Made by a program: the position numbers and the translations under genes
Assembly: GCA_022605955.1 (NCBI GenBank)
Contig: JAKCOZ010000005.1
Location: 5,614,001 to 5,678,000, forward strand
From: Rallus limicola
Lineage: Eukaryota > Chordata > Aves > Gruiformes > Rallidae
Direction: 5' to 3'
Length of the DNA: 64,000 nucleotides
Shown here: positions 13,290 through 25,300 of the stretch, in pieces
Position numbering within the stretch: position 1 is the stretch's first letter
Layout: the number at the start of each line of letters is the position of its first letter
Notes under the pieces: model-generated
The model's input: only the letters and a program-made list of their open reading frames with translations
What the model was told of the DNA's origin: nothing
The model's database searches: none

Positions 13290-13760
13290 GCCGACCAGCA
13301 AGGCGTGCCAGCCGCCCGGCTGCCCGCTGCTCTTAGGCACCGGCTCCTGCCACGGGCATCAAGGACGTGAGCAGCCAAGTGCCCAAGTGTTGCAAACTTT
13401 GTTCCCTCCGACGCCGCTCCCCATCGCCACCGGCCGCGGCTCCAGAATCAGACCCTGGGAGCAGCTTGCCGGAGAGCGGGGCTTGCTCGGCCGCGGATTG
13501 ACAGCCCCCTCCTCCAATAAAGAGCCTGCTCCGGCACGGAGGTTGCTGCCATCACCGTATGGCCGACGGGGACCCACGCGGGGCGGGGTTACCGCGGGGC
13601 CCACCTGCTCCGCGCACACACACAGACACACACGCACTCCGGGGCGTTGGGGCCCCTCCGCCGCGCTGCGAGCCTGGGCGGGGACGGCGGCCTCCCTGCT
13701 ATTTCTGTAGCTGGCTGCAAAGCGCTTCCAGCCTGGCTGGGAAGCGGCAGCCAGTTCCCG
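13290..13760 (-). promoter_or_regulatory. Probable GALNT18 promoter CpG island
   Basis: This GC-rich, CpG-dense block begins about 280 bases upstream of the GALNT18 ATG. It contains GC-box-like GGGGCGGGG at about 13,578 and GGGCGGGGA at about 13,677. An inverted CCAAT box (ATTGG in the sense of GALNT18) lies at 13,513-13,517. CCAAT boxes usually sit 60-100 bases upstream of a start site, so initiation at about 13,410-13,460 is plausible, though this is inference. A short CA-rich microsatellite is at 13,615-13,633. There is no clear TATA box. Confidence 0.65.
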
Positions 13761-16700
13761 TTTGCTGCTAGGTGAAGGCTCTGCTGCTTGGCTGGAGAGA
13801 GCAGCCGGTGTCATTAAGACGCGTGCTCGCACAGAAAGCCATCCATTTGCCTGGAGCGGGTGAAACCGGAGACGCGCCTGTGGCTCATCCGAGCTGTCCC
13901 TGCCACAGCTCTAGATCATCCAGCGACCACCCGCTGTTAGGATACGTTTGTCTTTTAGCCCGTTTGCGTGCCTCCCTCCCCAGGGACGCCGTATCAGGAA
14001 CGGCTAATTGTTGCTTGCATCCACACCAGCAAGCCCCAGATCCATGCATCGCCTCCCCACTTCCACAGAGTACACACTGTCGTATACCCTGGCACAATTA
14101 CCTGCAGTATCAGGGACAGCATCGGCAACTCACAATTTAGTTCAGTGCCTCTATCCGTGCTGCGTTCTCCTCCTCACCTCACATTTTACATGCACTCTTG
14201 GAAATACACTAAGGCAGCAAAACCCTCCCCGCAGTGATCTGAGAGAAGGTACACAAAAGAGCAATCTCCTCCATTCCTATCAGACAGGAACTTCCATACT
14301 AAACGAGATGGTTTTGTTCCGACAGTCTCAAGACAGAAACGCAACATTAGCATGACCAGTATCAGGAACAATGAGGCACCTGTTAATTAACACACTGAAT
14401 GTTGTTTTAAGGTCTTGCTGTCTAGTGAAAGCAAGTAGTAACAAATGCGGTGGATCATACCATGTTTTTTTACCTATGTGGTAAATATAAATTTATTCTG
14501 CTTCATTAGTCACCCTCCCCAACTGATGCTACCCTATGTGCTCACAGAAAGCACCGCAGATACCAGTACTTACTACTCTGAAGCACATGTATGTGGACAT
14601 TCAAACCCTACAATATTTTGAACGTACATTTCACTATCCCAATAGTAGTAAAAGTAGATTATTTGTCTCGGGGTTTGGGGTTGTTATTTTTTAAATTGCT
14701 TATCAGCAAGGCCTGGTATTCAATAGAGACGGCAGGCAACCGTCCTGCCAAAAGGCAGAATGACTTCTTCCTTTCCACCAGTTGGTACTCCATAGAAACA
14801 GTAAAAACTATGGATACTCAAACACATACAAAACCAGCGCCAGTAGACGCGGCAGTAAACTCTGCCAATGAAGCTCAAAAAACAAACCGCCTCCTCGGTC
14901 TTCTAACCCTCTCTGAAAACTAACGCAAAGTGCAGCCAATTTAGAAGCACTTCCCCAGTGCCACACCGAAGGAGGCCAGCCCAACAGAACTCATTTGGAA
15001 ATTAGAAAATGTAACTCAAGGTATTTGCACGTGAAAAAGAATATACATTTACATTTTAAGGAAAAAATATCTTTAGCAATACAGGAAAGTTTGCTAGACA
15101 AACCAATCAATGAACAATTTCAAGCTTTATAAAAGGCAAAATATTGACACAATATAATAGTACAGCTTCCTCACATAAGTCAATTATCCTGCTTGGTCTG
15201 CAGTGAACACTCGTCTACAGCATCATTCATTTCCCTATTTCCTGTCTTCGTACTTCAGTGTTACAGCTTCGCATCTGGTAGCGACCGACAGCAGTTAAGT
15301 GCGTATCGCTGTGGTCTTTAATAACAGTGTTATCTAGACTTGCTTTAAGCTTTGTAAACTCTGCCTGCAGCCATGAAATACACATTCGTCAGCCCTGGCA
15401 ATTTAGGCAGAATCCAGGACTTAGCCTAGGACTTCTCAATTTAAAGCAAAACTTATCCAAAATCAATCCAGATAAGGGATGAGTAACAACTATTAATAAG
15501 TCATATTTTACATGGAAGTTTATAAAATATTAACAAACTACCTGCTTTTATAAAAAAATATGGACAGTACTGGTTACTAATGACCATCAGCACATCCATA
15601 AGTGACATCAAGGTTTGAAAAAAGATGGCTAATGTGTCTCACAGGCCTAATGGGTTGCTTATAACAGCACATAATTGATTAAACTTTCCTTCCAGTAACT
15701 ATTAATAGTTCATTAGCTCGTTGGTCCCTACAGTTTTCTGATCATGTTTAAAATATAGTTTCATTTGTAACTACAGTCTCCTACTATCAAGCTGCACTCC
15801 TCAACAGCAGAGCAGTAATTCCCTGTCTCCTCATTTGAGCCCTGGTTTCACTGAAACTAGTGTTAAAACCCTGTTTGACTTCATAGCAAAACCTCCAGTT
15901 GCTCTAGTACATGGAAAATACGCTTGCTTTCATGTCTCTGGTAATAATATTCTGGACTGGTCTCTTTTAGAAGTCATCTTGTACGAGTTTATGCAAAGTT
16001 GGAGGTCTCTGAGTATATGCCGTTTGGAAATTGGTTGGTTTTGTCACTTTGATTTATTGTATGGTACTACAATTCAGATGAGACCCCTTTGTGCAAGGTA
16101 ATGCACAAATACACAAACAGTCCACTTTTATAATTTAACTGGACTAAAAACAGGAAAAGAAATAATAGGAGAACAGAAATGCTGCCAGACTCACATTATA
16201 GTCAGGAAGAAAATAAGGTGATCAAAAAAGCCTAAATGCTGCTGCTTTTTTTTTTTTTTTTTAAACATTTAAATTATAGGGGAGCACAGATTCTATGAAA
16301 TTTGTTCTCTTAACTCACAGTGGTGTTTTCGAAAGTTCTACTTCAGGTGTTTAAGCTTGAGGCACAGATCTTAAACTAGTTGTCTGATTGTATCCTTGTC
16401 CTGATAGTGATCTGCTACATAAGTTATTTCACTTCTGTTTCATTCTAGATAATGAAGAAAAAAATTCTTCAAGTTTGTATGTATCATGGTGTTCCGTACG
16501 AATTGCCCCCAACCGCACTACTGTAGTAAGACACTAATTCAACCGCTGCTGAGGAATTACCAACCTCGTAACCTAGTAAATAGAGCCAGCACTTATCTTG
16601 CATTAAAATATTCTGTAGGGAAAGTAATTCAATTAGTATTTCTTACCTATCATTACAGTTCAGGGAAGGGAAATGATGGAAAGAAAGAAAGATACGTTTA

Positions 16701-18240
16701 AGAACTACATTTTTATTGGTTTATTTTGACATGGACTAAAAAACACTTAGTGGTAAGAGAGTCTTTGAAGAAAGCAGTAATGAAACGTCACAACCAAGAG
16801 TATTTACACTCCATTTTACAAGAACAGGTTTCTTATACCTTGTTAGAAATCAATGGAAAAGCTTAACTTTTAAGCATTATTCTGATTGTACTCTCTTCAG
16901 ATTCTTCGCTGAAATCCTATTAGTTTATGGCGATATAATCTTCATTATTATCTAGTCTGAGTAGATTTTCTTCTAATACTCCTTCCCCCTCCCCCATAAT
17001 GATCAAATCTTTTGTTTGGAAAGATGATAAAATCCAAAAGTACTCTAGAAGCAAGGCTGCGTTTTTATGTTGTGGAGAGATACGACCAGCACACATAGAA
17101 CAGTCTGAATTATCCTGAGGAGGTAATTTTTTTAAAGCTCTGATGTCCAGGTCTGCACACACACGAAGAAAAAACATATCTGTCCCTTGATCAGGATTAC
17201 CCCTCCTGCAGATGAGCAGTTCAAGTTATGACACCAGTTTTTTAGGTCCCCAAAAGAGGTAGCTTTCTGTATTTTAAAGATAAAGGTCATGAGTTCAGTC
17301 CCCAGGAAAGTGATCTGATGAACTTTGGTATATATCGTTCCTAGTCACCATTCATTGAATTTGAGCCAATCTTCAAATTTTTATTGACTTGTAAGATGAC
17401 ACATGCAGGCATTGCAGAGATGCCTTTGCATATTCCAGAGCTGGGTTTTGAAGCAAGGGATTTGTCACAGGGATGTTGTAGATAATGAACATTAACTGAA
17501 GGGGTGGGGGGAAGGGGAGGGAAGAAGGAAAGAAAAAAAAAAAAAAGAAGGAAAAAAAGGAAAAAAGCCTGAATGGATGAAAAGTAGAGTGGAAGAAGAA
17601 AATAAAATTTAAAAATTGTTTTTTCCTTGTTACACTAGGATACATTATCATGATCTTTATTCCTCTGGCATTTTCTCTCTTCCCTGTTCCTCTTTCACAC
17701 CTTCTTTGGGTCGGTACCTGCCCTCTTCCTTTTCTGTTATCCCCTGTCGTTCTTCCCCTCCCTCATTTAAAAATAACCACTTTCAAGTTTACACTACTTC
17801 TGCTACACATCACCCTTTTTGACATTTTTTATGAATCATCAGTTCATTTAAGTTATGCAGGACTCCTCATTTTTCCCTGCTTGGCAAAGACCACACAGCA
17901 CCAGCTGTGAACGCATCGGCTGCAGTTAAATCCAGCCCCATATCCCCACACGGCAGTGTCCCAGTGAGGAAAGGTAATGCGGCCCCCAACTCACAAACAT
18001 CCAAAGGCACTTGGATAATTAACACCCATGAAGCATCATTTCAGAATCATTCACCTAGTACTGAAAAGAACTTAAACAATACAGAAGATACAGAAACAAG
18101 AGAGAGCAGGTACTATTTCACGTTGAAAACAGAACTTGTCTTCTGGATTGAGCTCTCACTGCACATAAAGCAAAGAGAAAACACCTCATGCAAAGGGAGC
18201 CAAACAGAGATGATAGGATCATTAAAACATTTAAATTACT
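13760..18240. other. Intergenic, no gene seen
   Basis: This is AT-rich sequence upstream of GALNT18. It holds a T20 tract at about 16,243-16,262 and a purine tract at 17.5 kb listed separately. No exon, RNA gene or clear transposon was recognised. Confidence 0.6.
17498..17567 (+). repeat. Polypurine tract with G-quadruplex motif
   Basis: The plus strand is almost pure purine over about 70 bases, with a single T at 17,505. Its first part (17,501-17,521) has four G-runs of 4, 6, 4 and 3 bases separated by loops of 1, 2 and 1 bases, which fits the classical G-quadruplex pattern. The rest is A-rich and could support triplex DNA. Confidence 0.85.
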
Positions 18241-18656
18241 GTACAAGAGCAACCTGCATATTGGGTGCGTGTTGCCTTCTCCTTCATCACCAGATTCCTG
18301 CCTTAGAAGACATGCCCCAGGCGCCACCTGCCCAGCGAGATGGGGAAGGGACAGAAGCACCCACAGGTTCGGATAAGGGCAGTTTATTGGCACAGCACAG
18401 CCGAAATGGGAAAAACAACAACAGAACTTGTGACATAAGACACAAAGGGTGATAACACAAAGCACTTTACAAATCCAACACTCAACCCACACTCAGACAC
18501 AGGAGCCACACAGACCTACTCCTCCCCAAGTAGCCTCCTTTTATGGGGGGGCACAACATCAGACATCCCATAGTATGGGAAACACCCTTGGCCAGCTCAG
18601 CTCAGGTGTGCTGACTCCTTGAGAAAATTAACACAGTCCTGGCTGGAACCAGGACA
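18240..18656 (-). mobile_element. Avian solo LTR (ERV) with TATA and poly(A) signals
   Basis: On the minus strand it starts TGTCCTGG at about 18,656 and continues into a GTGTTAATTTTCTC segment like the other LTRs here. A TATA-type box CATAAAAGG lies near 18,537-18,545 and the poly(A) signal AATAAA at 18,383-18,388, about 155 bases later, the order expected for an LTR. The 3' edge (about 18,240) is approximate and no clean target-site duplication was found. It points towards GALNT18, whose ATG is 5.4 kb downstream. Confidence 0.7.
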
Positions 18657-21600
18657 CACAGTTACTATAAAATTTATGTCTGTAATTTTTGTTCCCAGAC
18701 AGCATTTTCCATTCTCCGTGTTTGCCAGGTTTATCTTGTCCATTTGTCCTTCCAAAAATGTTTTTCCATCCAAAACATCTCAAATCACTTTATAGTTAAA
18801 TGATGTCTGCTACGCAGTTTTACTAGTTCCTTCTATGCACTAGTGTGATTCATTATTTCCTGGCTGCATTACTCCACACTATTTATTTGCCGCAAAACTC
18901 TCACTTGATCCATCTCAAGTGAATGTGTGACCAGAAATTCACCATTATGAGCAAAAATGCAACATACTGTCCTCTGCAAGTGGCACATCTACAGTCACTC
19001 AGAGAAGCATTATATTATATTCTGTTCTTTTCAAAGCTCTTGTGTCTACCTCCAACACCACCCCCAATGTCAACCCTGTCCTCAAACAACTTCAGTTATC
19101 TTCAGGTTTCAGTATTAAACCTTGGATTCATTTGAAATAGATTTCCAGATACTGTGGCCTGCTCCATCTCTGAACCTTTTTATATTCAGAAACAAATAAT
19201 TAGCAAACATGAAATAAACTGTGATACCTAAAAATCTCAGCCTTCTCAACCCAGTTCTCAGTGCTGTTTTTTCTATCTTTAACCATAATAAAACAAAGCA
19301 TGGTACTACCTTAACCAAAACCTGGCATAGCTGAATATCCTATTTCCAAATACTTTCTAGCTCTGAACACGTAGGGACAGGAAGAGTCTTTTTGCCAGAC
19401 TGCCTGGCAAAGCTTCAACACATTTAATGACTTAAAGACTCTTTGTGTCAGGGGTTACAACCAAGCAATTGCTTACACCAGCTACATAAGCAATTACAAA
19501 TGCACAAATTAATCTCTTTTTGTACCTGTACTTTCACATATCCCAAGGAAAGGATCGCTTTGCCATCATCTTTCCATCTGTGATTGTATGGGTCTATCAT
19601 ACTCCTTAGATGGTTCTTCTGACCAGCCTGAGTCCCTTCTCCCAGACAGCCCCTTCTCACATGACAGGAACTCTATACTTCAATTATTTGCTTTCACCTT
19701 CTTTTATTTTTCTTTTTGAGATGGGGTCACATGGCAGAGCAGGCTGATGCATTATTTCTATCTTGCATTTTCTATCTTGTTCTCAGCTCCTTCCTTCCTA
19801 ACTCCTAACAGTGTTAGCTTTCTCAGCTGTCACCAAGCCTCAAATTAACCTCAGCAACCTAGTCACAAAGATCTCCTCCTCAGTTACATAAATGGCACTA
19901 ATCTAGATGGAGTTTTGTCAGTCATTCTAAGTGTAGGCTTCATCACATTTTGCTATTTCTTCAACTTGTCAATTCAGGGTCATGGCCACTCCATGTTTTT
20001 TTGTAGTTAGCTTTAGAAATTACTATAGTCCACGTGGCATCCTCATTATTTACATGTTTTCTGACCATGTCTACATATGCTGAAACACAGATCCCAGCCT
20101 TCTCTATTCATGACTGTTCTCATTTTGGAAACTAACCATTTCTTCATATTCTTTGTTCATTCTGTCTTAATCAGTTTTTAATGCATGAGTGGAACTTCTT
20201 TTGCATAACGGGTATCAAAACCTTTAGAGAAGAAACTCCTAGGAAGGGTTTGTAGACCAACTATCAGTTAAATCCAGCATCAACTGTATCACATTATCCC
20301 TGTATTTTCTGATTGAAAAGAAATTAAAAATAAATAGAAGAGATAGAATTTATAAGTAGTAAAAATTTCCTCCTATTCCTGTAAGACAGAGGGTGGAGTA
20401 TAGCTGATATTTAGGCTTCTTATAAGGAGTTTTTTTTTCCCCTGGACACTTGGAACTTCATTTTGTTTCAGAGGAATCAGGCATTCAAAAATACTAAGAC
20501 AGGTAATAAAAAAATGCTACAGGGTTAAGAAGTAGAACCTCACAAATGTCTGAACAATTAAAAATGGAGATGAGAGAGAACACTTTCATCAGGTACTGCA
20601 GCCACAGCAGTTTTAGGTGTGGTTTTGTTTGTGGTTTTTAAAGGATTTGATGATGTCCAGAAGTGGACTCTTCTCTAATCCATTCACTGCAATGAAAACA
20701 CACCACCACCACCACCAAAACAGACAAAAAAGGCCCTTGTGCCACATTTAAACAAAACTGAATCTACAAGAAAGCTTTTGGTCCAGTTTGGCATTATAAA
20801 AACTCTCACTGTATGAGAGGAGATGTAAGCTTTTATTTGGTTGGGCCTGGAATATCACGATGTTCTAAGCTGCATAAATATCTAACAAAACTAAGCAATG
20901 CATTAATACTTCCAAAAATCTTGCCTTTAAAAAGAGACAGACTGACAGACGTTATCTAAGTAACCCAAAAGGAAGCCCACAGAGGAAACAATGGATTAGA
21001 GCCAAGAGTTATTTCAATAGCCAGTAGAGTACCAGCCAGTACAGCTCACCCATTATGATTCAGAAGTTTATGTACAAATCTTTAGTCCTTCATATAACAC
21101 TCCTGATTTTAGAACTGCTGAAAATATTTCAAAGAATAGATTTCAGACAACTTCTAACTTTTTTAAATAAGGGGAAGTTTGGTACTAAAAAATCCATACC
21201 CAATGTTTTACAAATGTCACATGCTGTTTCAACCAGATTCTTTCCTTACTAAATAACAAATATTCCAGATGGTATACATTTGAGTCATATGCACATACTC
21301 TTTTGATATGCAACAATCACATTCCTTGCATTTTATTCAGTGGAATACATATGCTCTATGGTTTTCAGCATGAAAAATCAAGTTCACCCCCATCCATCTC
21401 AGAATTGCTCAGAAGTGCTTCAAACATGGTAGTAAAGTTCATTTTTAATGGAGTTTATCTCAACCCATCATCCTGGGGTAGGCTTGTATCAATTGCATCT
21501 TCCAAAAGAATGTCATAAAAGGATTTATGACTAGATTATAAATGCAGTCAGCTTCCATATAACCATTGGCATGTATGCTTGCAACACTTAAAAGTTCCTA

Positions 21601-21799
21601 GTTCACATTTTCAAAATTTGTGGGTCCAAAGCACTTTAAAATACCATTAATGAAAACTTGCATTCCTCTGGGAACAGACAGCAAGTGTTTCTTCTGTCAC
21701 ACATTCTGGGGTCATAATTCAAAAGATCTGACTGACACAAGACAGATGTTAAGTTCAACACAGGTTATGAACATCTTTCAGCACATTGAGATGAACCAC
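18657..21799. other. Intergenic, no gene seen
   Basis: Unremarkable AT-rich DNA, with a short (CAC)n microsatellite at about 20,698-20,717. Nothing else was recognised. Confidence 0.6.
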
Positions 21800-22350
21800 T
21801 GTCCTGGTTTTGGCTAGGATACACTTAATTTTGGTGCAATGCCCTGTTTGGGAGTTAGGATGAGAGCAGTGCTGATAAGATCCTGATGTTTCTAGTTGTT
21901 GCCGAGTAGTCAACAACTGCTGGGGGGGGGGGGGGGGGGGGGGGGAAGCACCCAGGAAGCTGGGAGGGGACACAACCAGAACAGGTGATGCAAACCAGCC
22001 AAAGAGGGTATTCCATGCCAATTATGTCATGCTCAACATGCAGGGAGGCTTGTGGGGGGAGAGGTGCACACCTCCAGGACATGCAGTTTTGGAGACAGTC
22101 CGTTGTCTCTGAGCTGTATGGCCTGAGCTGGGAGGTTCGGTGAGAAACTGCACAGTGTATCACCATTTCATATGTTTTGCTGTACAAGTCCTATTATTGT
22201 TATCTCCCTTTCTCTCTGCTGCCCCAGTAAACTATCCTTATCCCAACCCATGAGGGTTTTGATTTTCTTTTCCCTCCTTCCCCCCACTCCTCCCCCTCCA
22301 TTCCCCCTTTGAGAGGGCAGATGTGTGGCGGTCTGCTCTTGGCTACAGCA
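21800..22350 (+). mobile_element. Avian solo LTR (ERV), plus strand
   Basis: It starts TGTCCTGGTTTTGGCTAGGA at 21,800, the typical 5' end of a widespread avian LTR. It contains the GGGAGGGGACACAACCAGAA block and the CCCAGTAAACTATCCTTATC region near its poly(A) site. It ends about 22,350 at ...GGCTACAGCA. The TATA box seen in the relative at 9.1 kb is not evident here. A G24 run interrupts the U3 part. No target-site duplication was found, so the 3' end is approximate. Confidence 0.75.
21922..21945 (+). repeat. Homopolymer run of 24 G
   Basis: Twenty-four consecutive G bases lie inside the plus-strand LTR, where related LTRs have only a short G-rich stretch. The length may be imprecise because homopolymers are error-prone in sequencing. 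Confidence 0.9.
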
Positions 22351-25300
22351 AAAAAATAAGTTCATGCTTCAAAAATTAAGAAGCAGCACATATAGCTTCT
22401 CAGTGTGAACTAGTCAGATTCAACAGATCTGAATAGTTACCTGAATCAGTCCTAGGCCACCAAAATTTTATCATTTATTTATAAAATTGTCTTTTTCTTC
22501 CAAAAACTCATCTCTCCATCCTACATCATGCCTGGCATAATTACCAGCAGAGAGTTCCAACATACCAGAGGAACTTCAGCCTTTGAGCACTGGCTGAAGA
22601 GAAAGTAACTACCTACTGAAAAGCTTGCAAAAGTCCTCAGCCCAATTTGGAGATCTTACATCAAAACAATGACTCCAACCCCATCAGGCACTGGTTGCAA
22701 AAATGAAAACACAGCATGAGCGAGAGTTATTTGAATAAAGAAAGGCCTGTGGGACCTAGGCTTGACTAAATCTCTGAATGGTCCATATAAATCAATAATT
22801 CTGAGTTACAGAGATAATCAAACTCAATTGAGCACTAGCAAAGGGATTTAACAAATCAAAGCAAGCCTGAATCATAAAGTAGCATTAACTTTTATAGAGA
22901 CTTACTAGAATTCTTTAGGCTCAAAGAGATATAAGTTGTTCAAAAAATAAAAAAGCCAAAGAAAATACTTTGGTACTAGTAACACGAGGAAACGGAATGC
23001 CAGTTGCACTGAGATTTTGCTTAGATTAAAAGGACTGGGCCACTGCAGGTGCAAGCATGAAAAGCTGGGAGTGAAAACAGAGAATGTGAGGATTTTTGAG
23101 GGAAAGTTAGCATCCAGCTGGAAATATTGAAAAAACCTCTGGATGACCACTTGAGGTGACTGAGTTATTTGAAGCAAGGGAGAATGTTACTTCATTGTAC
23201 TTCTGTGAGTTGATGGTAACAACAGGTAGAAGTAAAATGGTGTTATATAATTTGGAAGATTTCCAGTCTCGAAGCTGCCTTCAGATGCACTCAATTCTAG
23301 GCTCCACTAACCCACACCTTCTACCCCTAATGACCATGTGACAGGATTACAAAAATGCCCAGGCTTTTTTGATAGGAGGACTGTAAGTGAGAACTTTTTT
23401 TTTTGTGTGTGCTCAAGTGGTTTCACCCTTCCTGTCATTGTTCTTTCTAATCAAATTCAGAACTAAACAGGACTCACATTGTCATTATGGCTACTGTTCT
23501 GTTTGTTACCAAACTCATACCGGGATGTCAGAAAAAAAAATCAAACTATTTATTCCTTTGTTGGTCTCTCAGCCTGCACACTAGTTTTATAAAATAACCT
23601 GCTTTCATAAAGCTCATCAGGATTTCTTTACCTGTGCTACTGCCCTCTCACAGTAGTCACACAGTACATTACTACCAATTAGCAATACTACAAGATCTTT
23701 TAAAGCAGCAAACAGCTGAACTTCCTGTGCAGGCATCCAGTTTACCTTCCTGTTCACTACAGTATTTGATTCATACATGCTGGAACAGTCCCTTCCAAAT
23801 TCCTTTCTGCCTGACAGAGAACTTCCATAAAAACATTACTGGCACCCAGGGTCTTGAGCTGAAAGTGAGCTTGAGCAACTACCAGCATCCCTCCTGTTGC
23901 TGGAGTACCAAACACCACATGTTTAAAGAATAAAGTCAAAAGCAGCATGACTTTACTGTGGAAATTTTATGAGCAAAAGATACTCAGAAGTAAAAATTTA
24001 TGTACTAGATCCATAGTACTAATCAGGATATGGGATCAGAAAGCACCATTCCACAAAAAGAGTCATAACTTAATTTTTTTAGTTACATAAAAGCAGTCCA
24101 CGTAAGAGACGTTGATTCATTTCCTTAGGTTGCCACAGCTGTAAGGTAATGTGGATTTAAAAGCAAGGTACAACTGGTTTAAACCATACCATGTCTCTTC
24201 CTCCTTAGCCCCTCTTAGCTGTGCGTTTTCAGCTATCGAGTTTAATGCCTTTGGTTTCATGACACAATTTCCTGTATAGGATTACATAAAATGGTTCCAC
24301 TGCAAATATTTCAGAAAGGAAGTTTTCAACTCAGAGTTAGTGTCAGTTCTTGGTGGGTCACTGGTGCCATGGAAAAGTAGTGTGAAGCGTCACTGCTAGA
24401 AACTTCCCGAGGAGAGCCCTCCTCCCACATCTACACTTCTCAACTGAAGTCTCTTCGGAACAAGGCGATACAGAATCAAGATTCACATCCTGATTTTCAT
24501 GGTAAACAATCCATGAAAAGAACATTTTAAGCTCTTGCAGCGGAAAGTAAAGAGCAAAGGGTAGACAGACTGTGGAGGATTATCAGAAAAGATAGGGAAA
24601 CAACTCACCCTGTAAGCAAAGGGAAACAACAAGGTACAATGCAAATTTTACATTTACACTTAATTATACACCAGTGACACAAGATACAACTCAGTTCTTT
24701 GTTTTTGCTCTCAAGGGAAAGACCGCTGCAAGGACTAAAGAGAAGCATCTAATCCGCTCTTTATTTTCTGGTGATATTAATTTATTTTACTTTTTGCTAG
24801 AAAAGACTTGAGGAAAAACCCCCAACCATGTTTCACTGCAATTTTTCCCCCAGCTCAGGCACTTTCCACCAGTTTTAACATAGAATTATCTATTGCATGC
24901 CAAGCATTATTTCATTAAAATGCTGTGTTCTGAGGATGACTCATCAGTCAAACAATATTTCTGTAAAATATCTGCACAACTCAGTCATGCCAGGCAGCAG
25001 AACACACTGTTTGCTGTTAATAACTCTAGTTGCCATTTCTGATGATGGGAAAAATAGCCATAATTTGGGAGTTATATCATTGGGGATTTTGTTATGCTGG
25101 ACCTTCTGCTGGCTACAGAGCCTGAACACAAGTTCATCCTTATCTATTTCTCTCAGTAGATCTGTTTTCACGTTTGCAGGTGCATTCTGATAATCAAATG
25201 GCATTTAACACACCTGGCCGACAGCAGTAAGGTGACTTTTATAATAGGACATCTGTTGGTAACATGCTTTAAAGGCAATTTGTGGCCAAGAGAAGAACTT

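Noticed and set aside
15835..16101. 88-codon open frame, plus strand
   Set aside because: It starts with TTG, shows no splice sites or family resemblance and is within the length expected by chance.
17907..18452. 181-codon open frame, plus strand
   Set aside because: It begins with GTG, has no recognisable domain and its second half is antisense to an LTR.
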